A stretch of 64,000 nt of DNA. It comes from Membranipora membranacea. Taxonomy: Eukaryota > Bryozoa > Gymnolaemata > Cheilostomatida > Membraniporidae. This document shows positions 38,501-50,672 of this stretch, piece by piece. The notes beneath the pieces are model-generated. The model ran no database searches and was not told where the DNA came from. It saw nothing but the letters and a program-made list of their open reading frames with translations. The stretch covers positions 8,990,001 to 9,054,000 of the forward strand of contig OU612067.1 of NCBI GenBank assembly GCA_914767715.1. Reading direction: 5' to 3'. Each line of letters opens with the position of its first letter. Position 1 is the first letter of the stretch. A program made the position numbers and the translations under genes.

Positions 38501-41500
38501 AATTAGATTACCTGTGAATGTAGGGATGCATCACCTCAAACTAATCAATCAAATCTGCAAAAACAGAGTTCCCCAACCCGGCCGCTCTTTTCGTGTGCGA
38601 ATATTTGTTAGAGCGTGGTTTAGCTAGTCTTGATGTTAGCACGCAACTATTTTCGCTGACTAAGGTGGTAGTTTATATTGTGTTGAGGTGGAGTTAGTTT
38701 TAGCAAGTCATAACTGTCGCTATTTTGAGCCTGTGTGAAAAGGATGAACTCTTCCTCCTGTGAATACTTTGTTCAGAAAGAACCAACCGAAGGCTTAAGA
38801 AATCGGCTTATTGTCAATATTTTTAGCTCCCCAGGCTTTGATTAGTCATAATCTTAGGTTTTTGCATCATTGGTGACAAAACTTGAGCTAATCCTCGTTG
38901 ATCACCATTAAATCTTACACCATGCCCGACTTCATGGTTGAAGCTAAAAGTCTGTCTAATTGAGTCCAAGTATATAGACAAAAACTTGAAGACGGCAGTT
39001 ATTTGATTGCAGACTAAATCCTAGTACCTAGTAACTTTATCTCTCTCGGCATGCCAAATGACCATGTCTCTTTGGCAAAGAGCAGTAACTGTATTCTTAA
39101 TAATTTTCATCCAGATAACCCCTATGTACCTCAGTAGACAATAAAAATATTAAATGTGATGTCGCAACAGTTATGATGATTTATTTCTACTCCTTTTTCT
39201 TTAGATGCAGCAAAGGAAATGCATCACAACTGCTAATTTCATTGATATATCGACTTAGCTGTGACTTATGACTCTTGTAACTGAGAACTGTCACCCTAAA
39301 ATTACTACGTTATGAAATGCATAAATTCTCTCTTCTCCAAGTTGTTGGTCTGCCAAGTTGGTCGTTTGAGTTGTATTTGCTAGTCAAGAAAAATTGTTTG
39401 CTTGCCACGTTCAGATAACAGGGGTAAATACCGGCAACATCAAAGCTCGTTAATAATCGTTTAATCCAAGTTAATCTGATCTAAATTACTAATTGGCAAG
39501 GTTGACAACTCAAATTAATCAATAATATTATCAAATAATCTAGACATACTGGGAATGTGAGTTGGCACAAAGCATGAGTCATATACATTTCAATCGATTT
39601 GATTGAAATGTTTGCACTGTATAAAGAAAAAAACCAATTCACATAGTCTGAACTATTGTGTGAACGTTTCCATGTAACCACCGACAAATTTTATGGAGTA
39701 TATAATGGCAAACTGAAGGATCTTACAGGACCAAATTGAGGGGTAATGAGTTGAAATCAAAAGAAGTTGTCGCTCATCAGTCCTATTGGCGACAACACAC
39801 TTGTCAGATAGCTGGTGATTATAAATCTCTCACCAAAAGTAATCTGTTTCTCAATTAGCAGAGTGAATGAGCTAGAACAAGTGAATGGGATCACAAATTA
39901 CATCCAAGAATAAAATTTATCGGTGCTTGAAAAACGGGAAGACATATTTGATTGGGACTATAAAGCAGGTTGTGTGAGAGTAGGGGTCAGATGAAGTTTA
40001 GTGACCGTGATGTAACTGTTACCATATCAGTAATGTAGCGGCAAGAGAAACTCCTGGCGACCTTTTCAACAGTTACAAATATGTGACACATTTGCTGCCA
40101 AATCTCCATTATCGATTCACTTAGAAATATCCTTCTTTTGGTCTTTGAATCAACCTAATTAGATCCTACACCGTTCACAAGAAGCTTATATTGCTGTCAA
40201 GCTTTGGACGATCTGAGATCTTTGCCACAGGCAATACTGCTTCCCCCAAGAAGCAGTGACCAGAGATAACAGTTGCCGAATAGGTTTGAAAGACATACAA
40301 GTCATGAAGTCATGTATGAAACTGCCAGAAGTACAAGGTGACAACACCATAACACTTGAAATTGACAACTTTTTAAATGTTAAAATGAAGTGATATGTCA
40401 CAAAATTATATGCTCAATGGGCAAAAAAATGGATTTGACAATTATAAATGTGCAAAACAGATGGGATTTCTATCAACTATCCTGAAAAGTTCATCGCCAC
40501 TGCCAATACTTGGTGCAGCTCGCAGTTACAAAAACTGTCTAGGTCAAATTCTTTTGACGTCAGCATGTTTTAGCCAGTAGAGTACAATAACAGAAGTTTG
40601 ATAGAACAACCTTGAGGATAGAACCAGGTATTAGATTAGGGAGGCATGACATTTTACAACTGAGCCATGCTGCAAAGCAGTGATGGTGCTGCAGCCGCCA
40701 GCAATGTTATGGAGAGACACCCATCATATTACATAGATTGTCACAGTTGCTCATCAGTTCCCAGTATGACTAATCTAAGTAGATTAAACCAGCAATTAAT
40801 TCTACAATATGTAGTCACCATTAAGCCTGATCCTATTAAAGCATCCCCATTTACCGCTAATTACATAATAAACACTCACTTAATAAGCTTTGCGCTTGAG
40901 GCTTAATTGACTCAAAGGTTGGCCAATTATAAATGGTTCTTGGATGAGGTAGCTGGTTTTCTTTCGCAGCAAACTCTGACCAATGAGCATGAAATAGTGC
41001 AGCTAATTGAACTAATGGTAAAGACTGCTGTTTGGATGCTGTCAAGTTGTTTGAAGTTGTCAAAAGTAGTTAAAAAGTTGCAAGCTGTTAAAAGTTCTCT
41101 TGAAATCTGTGGTGCCAATTCTTTGCCCTCTCTTGAGCGTCCGAGCAAAATTTTCTGAAAATGAAAACAGTGCTATGGGACATCGCTTGTAAACTTATTG
41201 CATCATCTTCCCTGGGAATTCCATCGGAAACATCTTAATCATTATAATCGAAATAAAATAATAAAGAGAAATGGGAATTGGCAAAGAGAACTGCTTATCA
41301 AAATTCTGTGTGCTCAAGATTTGAAATTTGGCTCGTGAAAATTTGAATTGACATCACCGTTTTTTGGCAAATTCACAAACTATGGTGTTGCAAGCTTTGT
41401 AACTATGTTCTAGCATCTCAGATAAATCACTGCTTAAATAGCTTGGAAAGATCTTTATCCAATTTATCAATCATTGAGCAAAACTAAATTTCAAGGGATC

Positions 41501-42668
41501 CATAATGCTAAGATTGACCACACTGGCTATTGTATTCAAGCTTTTATTGAATTATTGACACATGCAGGGTATCAAGATTTGAGGCCATTCTGCAAAAAGG
41601 TTCAAGGCAATCTACTATAGTGACCAGTCAAAGAACTCGATTTAGTGTTGATGAATCCATTAATTTACATAGGAAATAACTTTGTCTTTTTGATAATGTG
41701 AATGACCTTGTGTTCTTGTGTTTTGTTGGCCTGATATTTTTGCATAGATCTGGGATGGGAAGCTAATATCGAATTGATGGAGTCCATCAGACTTGGTTCG
41801 TTACCAGGTAGTGTCTTTGTTATTTATGATCCTAATGATAACAAGGAGGTGATTACGATATTGTTGACAGTTGTCTCACGACTAAATGTCATTATTAATC
41901 TATATTTCAATTGTTGTTTTATCAATGGCTTCAGCTCACTCACCCTGGCACAGATGCATGAAATCATTTTTTTATGCCAAAATCTCAATGGTCAGTACTT
42001 TGGATCAAACGTCAATATTATTCATAATTTTGGCACTCCCTCCCATATTGGCTCGTTGGCTTTGCAAATGCAATCAGGAGAGTAATGACTAATAAAAGAT
42101 TAGTAGGGATTAATATCATTAGCAAGTGTTGTCGGATATCAACAGTGACTGTAGGCACATGGCACCTCAGCATATGTCACATCCTGCTGACATCGACGTG
42201 CCTAGTGCAAGTTCATCCCCCACATACAATGAAGTCTCTCAAATGTTTGAAGGAACTTGATGAACTTTATCATATCTAATAGCAATATAGTCTACAGGTG
42301 TATCTGCTTTGATTAGGCAATGTGGCAATTTTGCACATCTTTCCCCAGTTTTACATAAATATCACAGGTTAAGGATTTGAACTTGCTGACAGAAACCAAA
42401 TGTAAACAGTATGCTAACTCTTACAGTTCCAGAAATATACATATCTGCACGCAATGGCAACACCTTGGGTTGTACTTGGCCCAACTAAACAAGTAAAGGA
42501 TCTTTTAAGCTGGTGAATTATGTAAAGGCAAAGTCATTTTGAGCCATTTGAACGTCAAATAAATAATGCTGTATATGCAGAAGAATCAGTTTGTCTTTGC
42601 ACACACCATCCACAGCATCGCCAGCTGCATTACACATTCATTCTAAAGTTTCTCATCTGTTCTATCAT

Positions 42669-43022
42669 TTAAAGACTTAGTTTGAGGCTGCTCTTTTGTA
42701 TCACATCTTATTCTCCATTTATTTTATTCTATCATGTGAGCGATTTTCAGCTTTAGAATCCAAATATTGAGGAAGTTATGGCCTCTCAAACTTCCAGGGT
42801 GATTGCCTTCAATCGGCATTGGGAATAAGCGGATGTTTCCCCTGGGGTACGTCACAACCATAGACATGTGTTTTGTCTATGGTCATACTTATTATGAGTT
42901 AATACACTAATAATCACACAGATAAGATGATGATCAAAATTCAGACCTGGGTGAGAATCAAACCCGGGTCCACATAGCTATTAGGCAACGACGCTAGCAT
43001 CGCGCCACTTGCACCAACTAGG
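42669..43022 (-). repeat. tRNA-derived SINE, minus copy of a head-to-head pair
   Basis: The tRNA-like head reads CACCTAGTTGGTGCAAGTGG and ends in a B box GGTTTGATTCTC (minus strand of 42953-42964). The body runs to 42669, ending in the complement of ACTAAGTCTTTAA. A 27-base hairpin (ACCATAGACA / TGTCTATGGT, 42857-42883) interrupts this copy only. Confidence 0.7.
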
Positions 43023-43029
43023 TGAGCTT

Positions 43030-43342
43030 GTAGACAATATAGCTGAGCGTTAGTGGCGTTGCCTGCAAAGCCATTTGGACCTTGGTTCGAGACCTTTACA
43101 TACCTGAACATTTTGATCATCAACATATTTATTAGTGTATTGAAATAAGTATGATGGTTGTGACGTACCATAGGGATTGCCGGCTGATTCTTACTGCCGA
43201 TAAATTGCCGTCACCTTGAAAGTTTGAGAGGCCATAACTTCCTCAATATTTGGATTCTAATGCTGGAATTCACTCACATGATAGAATAAAATATGGAGAA
43301 TAAGATGTGATACAAAAGAGCAGCCTCAAACTAAGTCTTTAA
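43030..43342 (+). repeat. tRNA-derived SINE, plus copy of a head-to-head pair
   Basis: The head contains an A-box-like TAGCTGAGCGTTAGTGGCG and the B box GGTTCGAGACC at 43084-43094. The body matches the complement of 42669-42915 almost throughout, including GTTTGAGAGGCCATAACTTC and the terminal CTAAGTCTTTAA. Confidence 0.7.
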
Positions 43343-45924
43343 TGCTCTGCTATATACCAATATTTTGATACAGATAAGAACAGCTGGGCTGTTGGCAATC
43401 GCATCCTCAATTACATTAGTGTTTCGATTAAATATGTGGCCTGTGCCAGTGTGTTAATTGAATTCATTGACGTTCACAAACTGATTATAATGAATGGTGT
43501 GAAATCAAATTTGTGCCAGGAATTCCCACCGTTACCGCTGGCTAATCCTCGATAGACCGCCAATATCATGCTATACTGCATCCTTACAAAAAAAGAAGGC
43601 GGATGTTCCAGACTAATTTTTATCGCTGTTCAGAATTAAGGGGTCATAAAGCAAAAGAAGTGCATGTATTCCGGAAGCAAATAACATGACGGTTCAAAAA
43701 GAATCATATCCTTTCATTTGACTTTTTAGACTATCTGGCACAGGCGTGCATAAAAAGAAGATGTCATCTTCAAACAAGAGCAATAATTGGATAATCCCTT
43801 GATATAGCCAAATCCAAAACTTGTAGACACTCCGTCACAGGATTTAAAGAATTTAAATATCCTCAGCAATATAGAGTTGGCAAGAGAAAATGGCTATTGA
43901 CGTAGGATCGGATTACATGGCAAATTAAATGTGATTATAAAGTACACAATGCCAAATTAAAATCTTAAAATTTGAAAATGTAGATCAAAATCATAATAAG
44001 AGGAACATGGTTCAAGAAATAGTGCGGAATTCCTATTTCAATGTTGAAAGGTTCCAAAAAATGTTTCCTGAATTTTTTTGTGCCTCTCATTATACAAAGT
44101 GACTGTCATATTAAAACCTCATTCTTTTTTAAATACTATTGCAACTGTTACAGCCGTATTCGGACCTGGAACCTGGATCATTTTTCCAAGAAGCAAGTGT
44201 TAGGAAAAGTAGGTATGGTGTAGGATGTAATCCAAAATGTCAACGTCATATGGCGACAGTTCTGCACAGCCAGACTCTGTGAACTTTGGCACGAAGCAAA
44301 GAGATAAGATATCCAATAGTAACAGCATTATACAAGATATAAATCTACCTATATTGACATGACCATACATACATACATAGTTTCTTCCAATTAACCTTTT
44401 CATAGTAGGTATGACGTAGGGATTGTAAATCAAATAGTGTTGTAGGAGTTTGGTATGGGAGGAGAGCATCATCAAGAGGATATTGGTATGGTACCATTCA
44501 GGCAGAAAGCTGGAGGTTCTGCAACCTAAGCTTAAGTTTTTTTGGTAGGTGATTGGATAACCAAGTATCCTGTTTGTACGTAAGATAATCCATTTTGCTC
44601 AAGACCACAGATTACGACCAAATCGCATTATTAGCGGAAACATTAAGCAGATTCGGTTGTGCCAATTCCTTTGCTAATCAATGAATTCATCAGTGATGTC
44701 AAAATGTTGACAGCTTGCCAATAATGACGAATGTTTGCCTCACGCGTCTGCATTTTTTTCTTCGCTGCTTTATCTTGTAGTTTGCAGCACACCAATTGTC
44801 AATGGGAGCACAAGTGTTGGATCAACTTCACGAAACTTGACATCCCTTTTCCAGGAGATTGTATAGAATAGCACCATTTTATTTGTGATACAAAACTCAA
44901 TTCAAACTATATAAATAATGCCCCTCACATGTCCCAAACAGCCAAATTTTATCTTGAAATATTGTGTTTTTTTTGTCGATTCACTCATGACCAACTCACA
45001 AACATTATGGAACAGCTTGGGAACATCTGTCCTTGTAGTAAGCCACCTGCAAATCATATTGTCTCATCAACTTCAAAATTTTTCACTCACTCTTTTGGTC
45101 TATCTTATATTGAGTCTCAAATTCATGAATGAATCCCAAGGACGCAAGGTGACTTGCAGATCTAGATTGAAACAAATTTAATATCAATTCGATTGTATTA
45201 TAAATATTTTTAATGCGAATATAGATATCGGATAAACATTAATCTTTATAAATGTACCGGAATGTCGTAACATTATTGCATTTTATTGGTTGGGGTCAAT
45301 ATTCTATTGACCAGCAGTTACTATGACAGCATAGTAGTGTCCTACTGCAACGACAATACCATGCTTTGAAATTTGCATAACGCTTTTATGTGTACCTACT
45401 AGTGGTTTGAGGATGTTCATCAGCCACAGTTGCAGGAGAAATAGCTACAAGAACCCGTTAATAACAAAATGTATTTAAGATCCAAAGCCGAACAAACAAT
45501 TTAAGATGACTTGAGTGCATTACTCGGAATTATTATGATACAATATGGAGCCAGAAGGTGATCGTTGTATAACCTTTGCAGAAACTGCTAAGACCGATTA
45601 CGAGGCATTTAATTTTTTTATTTGAGTAGTCATATTTTACCACACTAACCATTAAAACTAATTTTCCGGTTGCATCAGAGCATGCTACATTTCACACACT
45701 ATACTATTTGTCATTTGTCGCTTTGTAAGTATTTTTTTCAACCAGCTACGATGGGTGTAAATCACAGCGTCCCCTCCTTTGTAAGGAAACATTGTACGCC
45801 TGGTTAATCCACCGAGAGGCTTAGAGATTTTGTAAAGCCTGCAGGATTACAGAAAGAAAAGTCACTGTAAGGGTTTGTGAGATATGGATGGCTGGTTACC
45901 AGTTTGTATAATGCTGGAGTTAAT

Positions 45925-45933
45925 GTATAAAAG
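45925..45933 (+). promoter_or_regulatory. TATA box of metalloproteinase B
   Basis: GTATAAAAG about 30 bases upstream of a plausible start site near 45958. A 5'UTR exon and one intron separate it from the start codon at 46626. Confidence 0.65.
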
Positions 45934-45957
45934 CTTGTGCTTGTCCAGATTATCAGC

Positions 45958-46032
45958 AGAACTCGGTAATCACTCGTAGGATCAAGTTGTAGACCAGAGA
46001 TTGATATTGAACATAGGGAGTACTCATATAAA
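45958..46032 (+). other. Predicted 5'UTR exon of metalloproteinase B
   Basis: The segment ends at a donor AAAGTAAGAG (GT at 46033). The acceptor TTTGCAG ends at 46624, one base before the ATG at 46626. The start is inferred from the TATA box. Confidence 0.55.
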
Positions 46033-46625
46033 GTAAGAGCATTTTAATAATACACTTTTAACTGTTTGGTGATTTTCGACGACTTCTTAGGGGCTGTTGC
46101 AGTTAATCCTAAACGCTTTGATAATTTTAGTTACCCTATCAGTTAACATTTTCTCGGTGCTATGATAGTTAAAAGTTTTTCATTGGATATTCTGAAATTT
46201 TTATGAGGAAATGTGCAGTTCTAAAAGGAGGAAGCAGGTGCTATTTTTGTATAAAAAAAGGCTCTGAAAAGAAGACTATATCATGACATGACTTGATAAT
46301 CTATTGGTTATATTAAGTGGGTTTTTGCTGCTTAGTTATCACTTCGGATGATGCTAGCATAGGGACGAGACCACTGGTGTCTGGTGCAACTCAAAGTATT
46401 TGAATTAGCCTGGAGCTATTTTCGCCACCGAACAGCGCAGTATCATACTGAGAATTGCTCTAACCGGATTACTATCATTCAGAAGTGGAGGTATACCTTA
46501 GCTTGCATTGGTACTAGACAGCAATTCTTTGATGGAAGCTTCAAGTTTCTCTAGAATTTAAAAGCAACACCAACCACTTCAACATTCTACATTTTCTTAA
46601 CTCAACTTATCTTGTCCTTTGCAGT

Positions 46626-48833
46626 ATGAAGGTAGCCATGTGTTCAAGAATCGTCTTCACCTTACTAGCAATTACATTAACCTACACTAGCACTACAGCA
46701 AGAACAATAGAAACAAAAGAAAGTACAGAAACGGAGGATATCGAAGCTCATCAAAGCTTTATAACATGGATGAAATCTCGAGGAAAAGGATTTCAGGTGA
46801 GCATTCATCCAACAGTGCAAAGCCCTCCATCTATAACTGCAGTTGTTCTAATTATTTTTATTTAATAATTTGTCCTGACCTGCCCTGACTTGAACAAGAA
46901 ACTAGACAATTCACTAGTAGCTGGCCATTGTTATCGCCAATGCTACATAAAACATAGTACAAAATCTGACCATTGTATTGCAAACAATGTTGTGAACACA
47001 GTTTTTTTCTTACATTACAGAACGGTGGGGATTTTGGAGGCCTTGATAATTGTCTACCAGGAAAACCAGCATATGAGGACTTTATTACCTGTCCCGAAGG
47101 AACATTGAGTAAGCTTCAGGCTGCCCTCGTGGAGGACATCAAACTGATGCAAAAATCTCAAGATCTTCCACAAACAGGTTGGTAACAGTCAATACAAATG
47201 TCAAAATTAATAAATAGTTTAATTTGACTTTAATTCGCTTATGGTGAACACTGTAGCAATAAAGCAATGTCATAAGACTTCTCTAAACTTTTGTTTTGCA
47301 GGAGTTTTAGGAAATGATCTTCTCGGAAAAGTAATGAGAGCCAAATGTGGTGATGAGAGTAACCCAATTCACATAAGACGAAAAAAGAGATTCAACCGTC
47401 TAGGATCTACAGTGTGGACAAAGGAACTTATGCCACTTTCTATCAGTGTACAGAATGCGCCAAGAGGATACTCAATCCAAGACATTGAAAACATCGCGGT
47501 TCACTGCGCAAAGGTAAGATACATCATATCATATTTTTGCTGAGGGAAAACTTTTTGGATGGATGTGCTTACTTTCTTTGAGATCTGGTGCCTGAGCACC
47601 ATCATGAGCTTACAATGTTGCAGTAGGGTGGTATAGAAATTAATTTTGGAACCTATAAACCTGATGTCTATCTCATCAATTTATCCATACTTATAAGTAT
47701 ATTCTTCTTTTAACAGTTATGGGCTGAACCAACATCACTTCACTTTCAACTTGCACCATGGGGAACAAAGGGTAACATCGACATCAGGTTTTCGCAAATA
47801 GATGGACCATGGAATACTGTTGGTCTAGGACTGTCACCAGTAATCTGGGGGGACAAATCCTCATATCTCAAGCTGGACCATTCTGAGATCTGGAAGCGAT
47901 GGGACAAGGACCCTAAGATTGGTAAGTGTCCGATACTTAGAAACTTGGTTATCAATCTTGTATTATGTTTTGTGGTTTATGGTTATTATCAATGCCTTCA
48001 AAAATAACAAGATGTTATCTTAAATTGACTGGCATCTATTGCAGAATATTTGGAGTATCAAAGTTGGGAACATTTGTTTCACATTAACATCATGATAAAT
48101 GTCTGGTTGTTTTGTCTTGCAGGTGTTTCACTAACCTGGGCTATTTGCCATGAGATGGGACACAACCTAGGTCTTGGTCACTCAAACCATAGGGATGCTA
48201 TTATGTATGCATCTGGAGTAGGTCAGGACGAAACCAGACTAGGTAGAGATGACTGGTCTGGCATCACATTCTTATATAGGGGAAAAGACAACCTGGTGAG
48301 TTTTTCATGCTGTTTTAATATCTTGCAAATCTAAAACAGTGTCCCATAGCGCATTGCCTACATTTTTGAATTGCAATTTTTATCATGATGGATGATATAG
48401 ACAAGCAAAATCTAAATGCAACTGATATTAACTCTCTTCTTTCTGTTGTTAGACTGTGATTCCTGGAAGAAAGGGACAAAACCCCGCTCCAACACCAAGA
48501 CCAACACCACGACCACCAACACCAAGACCAACACCAAGACCAACACCAAGACCAACACCAAGACCAACACCAAGACCAACACCAAGACCACAACCGCAAC
48601 CACAGCCAAGACCTTTTACACCAAGACCGCAACCAACACCAAAACCAACAACGCAAAACTTTACATATAGACCAAGAGGTCCAAACCTGCCACCACCAGG
48701 CCATATCCCAAATTACAGGACTCCTGTGCGTCAGCCACAACCTCAGCCACAGCCACATTATCGGCAGCAAACTACCACAGAAAGTTTTTGGTATTATGAT
48801 GCTACAAATCGCAGATGGTTGCCGATTAGGTAA
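46626..48833 (+). CDS. Secreted matrix metalloproteinase B with Pro-Thr-Arg repeat tail (6 coding exons, complete)
   Basis: Exons 46626-46796, 47021-47177, 47302-47513, 47717-47921, 48123-48295 and 48453-48833 give 432 residues. Order: signal peptide (about 1-25), prodomain with a degenerate cysteine switch RAKCGDE (Cys125), furin site RRKKR (135-139), catalytic domain with [11 protein letters not shown] (258-268) and Met-turn IMYASG, then a tail with eight PTPR units, a PQPQPQP stretch and the end [13 protein letters not shown]. There is no hemopexin domain. The third position after the zinc site is Gly267 rather than the common Asp. The last three intron positions and phases match metalloproteinase A, so they are duplicates; B has two more introns in a longer prodomain. 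It should be secreted and activated by a furin-like enzyme; substrate is unknown. Confidence 0.94.
48488..48590 (+). repeat. Coding minisatellite, 12-bp unit
   Basis: Repeats of CCAACACCAAGA encode Pro-Thr-Pro-Arg in the last exon of metalloproteinase B. The central copies are nearly identical at the DNA level, which points to recent expansion by slippage or unequal exchange. Confidence 0.9.
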
Positions 48834-50672
48834 CTCTTACGATGAACAGTAGTAATATCAGCAGAACAGGTTTCCCTCATTTCCTTCTTTACAAACATTG
48901 CCATTTTCGGTATGACAAAACATAATCATGGTGCTCTGTCAGGTTCGCAGGGAATATGTTGTAGCTTGCTCAGCCACTCAGGCAAGATTTCATTGGTGCT
49001 AAATAAATCTAAATCAGTTCAACATTATGACAAAGCGAGGCTTTGATGCGAGTAAATCTGTGCTTTAATCCAGCATAATAATTTATTTCATCCTTTGCCA
49101 TAAGGTCACTTGGTTGTTTTGTTGTTCAATTCTTGTAAATTAGGCCCTTACGTTTTACGTCACTTTATGATATTAATCATTTTTACCTTTTAAGCTGATA
49201 ACTTATTTTCATTTGCAACGGGATGAACACACAATTATATAAATATAACTGCTTAATGCAGTGATGTCAGATTTATTTTATTTTTTGATGAGAGTATTTA
49301 ACTTTTTTACAATAGTTCAATAAAATATAAAACGAAACATACACTTCCAAGACATAGTAAATTAACCGTTTCTCAAAAACCCAGTTTTTATCCAGATTGT
49401 CGAGCTAACGGTACCTTTGGCACTGATTAGGTTTGAGAACTAGGTAGTTAGGAGAACACGGCGATGTGAATTTGAGTAAAATTCTGTTATACCCATCGTT
49501 TAAATGAAATTATGTTTAAGAGATATAAAAAAACCTTTGTTTTGGCATACCTGAGCATGAACATCTCAGGGCCCACTTTGAGAAATGAACAAGCTCATTG
49601 CTTTTGTCCTGTTTTTTTCCAAGTACCACAATGTATAAGAAAATGGTGGGTAAAAACCACTACTGGTCATTTGAGTTATTCTGATTTTTATTAACTCACA
49701 CTGAGGGTAGTGTGTATGTGACTAACACCTGACATATGATAGTCTGCAATCAATCAACATTTAACTTTGCCCAAGATTAAAAGGAATTTTGTGATAATAC
49801 ATTATATTAATTTATTAGTGATTAATTATAATATATGGCTAGAAACCGAGATAAGCTCTCAAGATAACAGCAAAGTTTTCCCGGCAGCTTGAGCATCTAT
49901 CAAAATTTTGATAAACTATACAGCAACCGTTTGTTTGAGCCTGGCTATGCTGTAAATTTTGACCCCTAATCTCATTATATAAGTTGGCAGGAAGTACATT
50001 TATCAGTTTGATGTGCAATTTTTCACCTTTCTACAATGTGGTGAAGATCTCTTCTGGAGTGCAGTTTACTGTCATATATGCAGATGTTATGATTGATCAT
50101 GGTTCATTAATTCTGGGACTAAGGTAAGCTACTGATCATAAGCCGGTTGGTAGGCTGATGGCCACAGCTTCATTCATTCATATTCTATCTTCTGATGTGG
50201 ATACTTTCAGTGCAGTCATTTCCTATCTACTTCCGAACCTTTGTTGCAATGACTACTTTATACCAGATGTCATTATAATACAGGTGTATTTTCAGTTCCA
50301 TACAAAAGCAGCAAAGCAGCAATTTGAAAAGGGCAGCAGAAAAATACATAGGGAAATGCTGTAGTACCAGGTATAACATTCAGTATAGAAATGTGTACGT
50401 GAAATTTGCTGTTGCCGATGTCCACAAGACACATCATGATACAGTGAAAGCCATTGACAGAAGGTCAACTTTACTGGGTACTTTAAGGCTTAAGAAAAGA
50501 TGAAACTTGAGTCAATTCGTCCTGATCCGATCGAGTTAATTAATCCCTCCAAGTGATTCGCCTTCCATATTACCACAAGGTGCGAGTCCCGACTGATGTA
50601 ACAAGGTCATTATACCACATTTTCAGACAGGAAATTCCATAGAGCTGTAAGAGTTAGAATATGGTAACTATC
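48834..50672. other. Convergent intergenic region, metalloproteinase B and RFC2
   Basis: The two genes converge here. A plus-strand AATAAA near 49001-49007 is a candidate end for metalloproteinase B. No further exon was recognised, and no clear minus-strand AATAAA was found close to the RFC2 stop. Confidence 0.5.

Larger units (their letters stand above)
27905..45924. other. 18-kb region between the divergent metalloproteinases
   Basis: No gene could be assembled. Short open stretches exist, for example 35255-35551 minus (98 codons), 40907-41158 plus (83 codons) and 41774-42085 plus (103 codons), but none shows a known domain. SINE copies sit at about 32330-32460 and 42669-43342, and a small dispersed repeat at 30818-30897 and 33443-33485. 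The region may hold regulatory DNA for both metalloproteinases and degraded mobile elements. Confidence 0.5.

Noticed and set aside
41774-42085. 103-codon open frame in the gap between metalloproteinases
   Set aside because: No family recognised and neighbouring frames are broken; might be a transposon remnant but cannot be supported.
42950-43094. Two possible divergent tRNA genes
   Set aside because: Each is followed by the same long body in inverted orientation, so they are SINE heads.
48315-48770. Long minus-strand open frame rich in Trp, Cys and Leu/Val
   Set aside because: It is the antisense of the Pro-Thr-Arg repeat exon of metalloproteinase B; low complexity keeps the frame open by chance.
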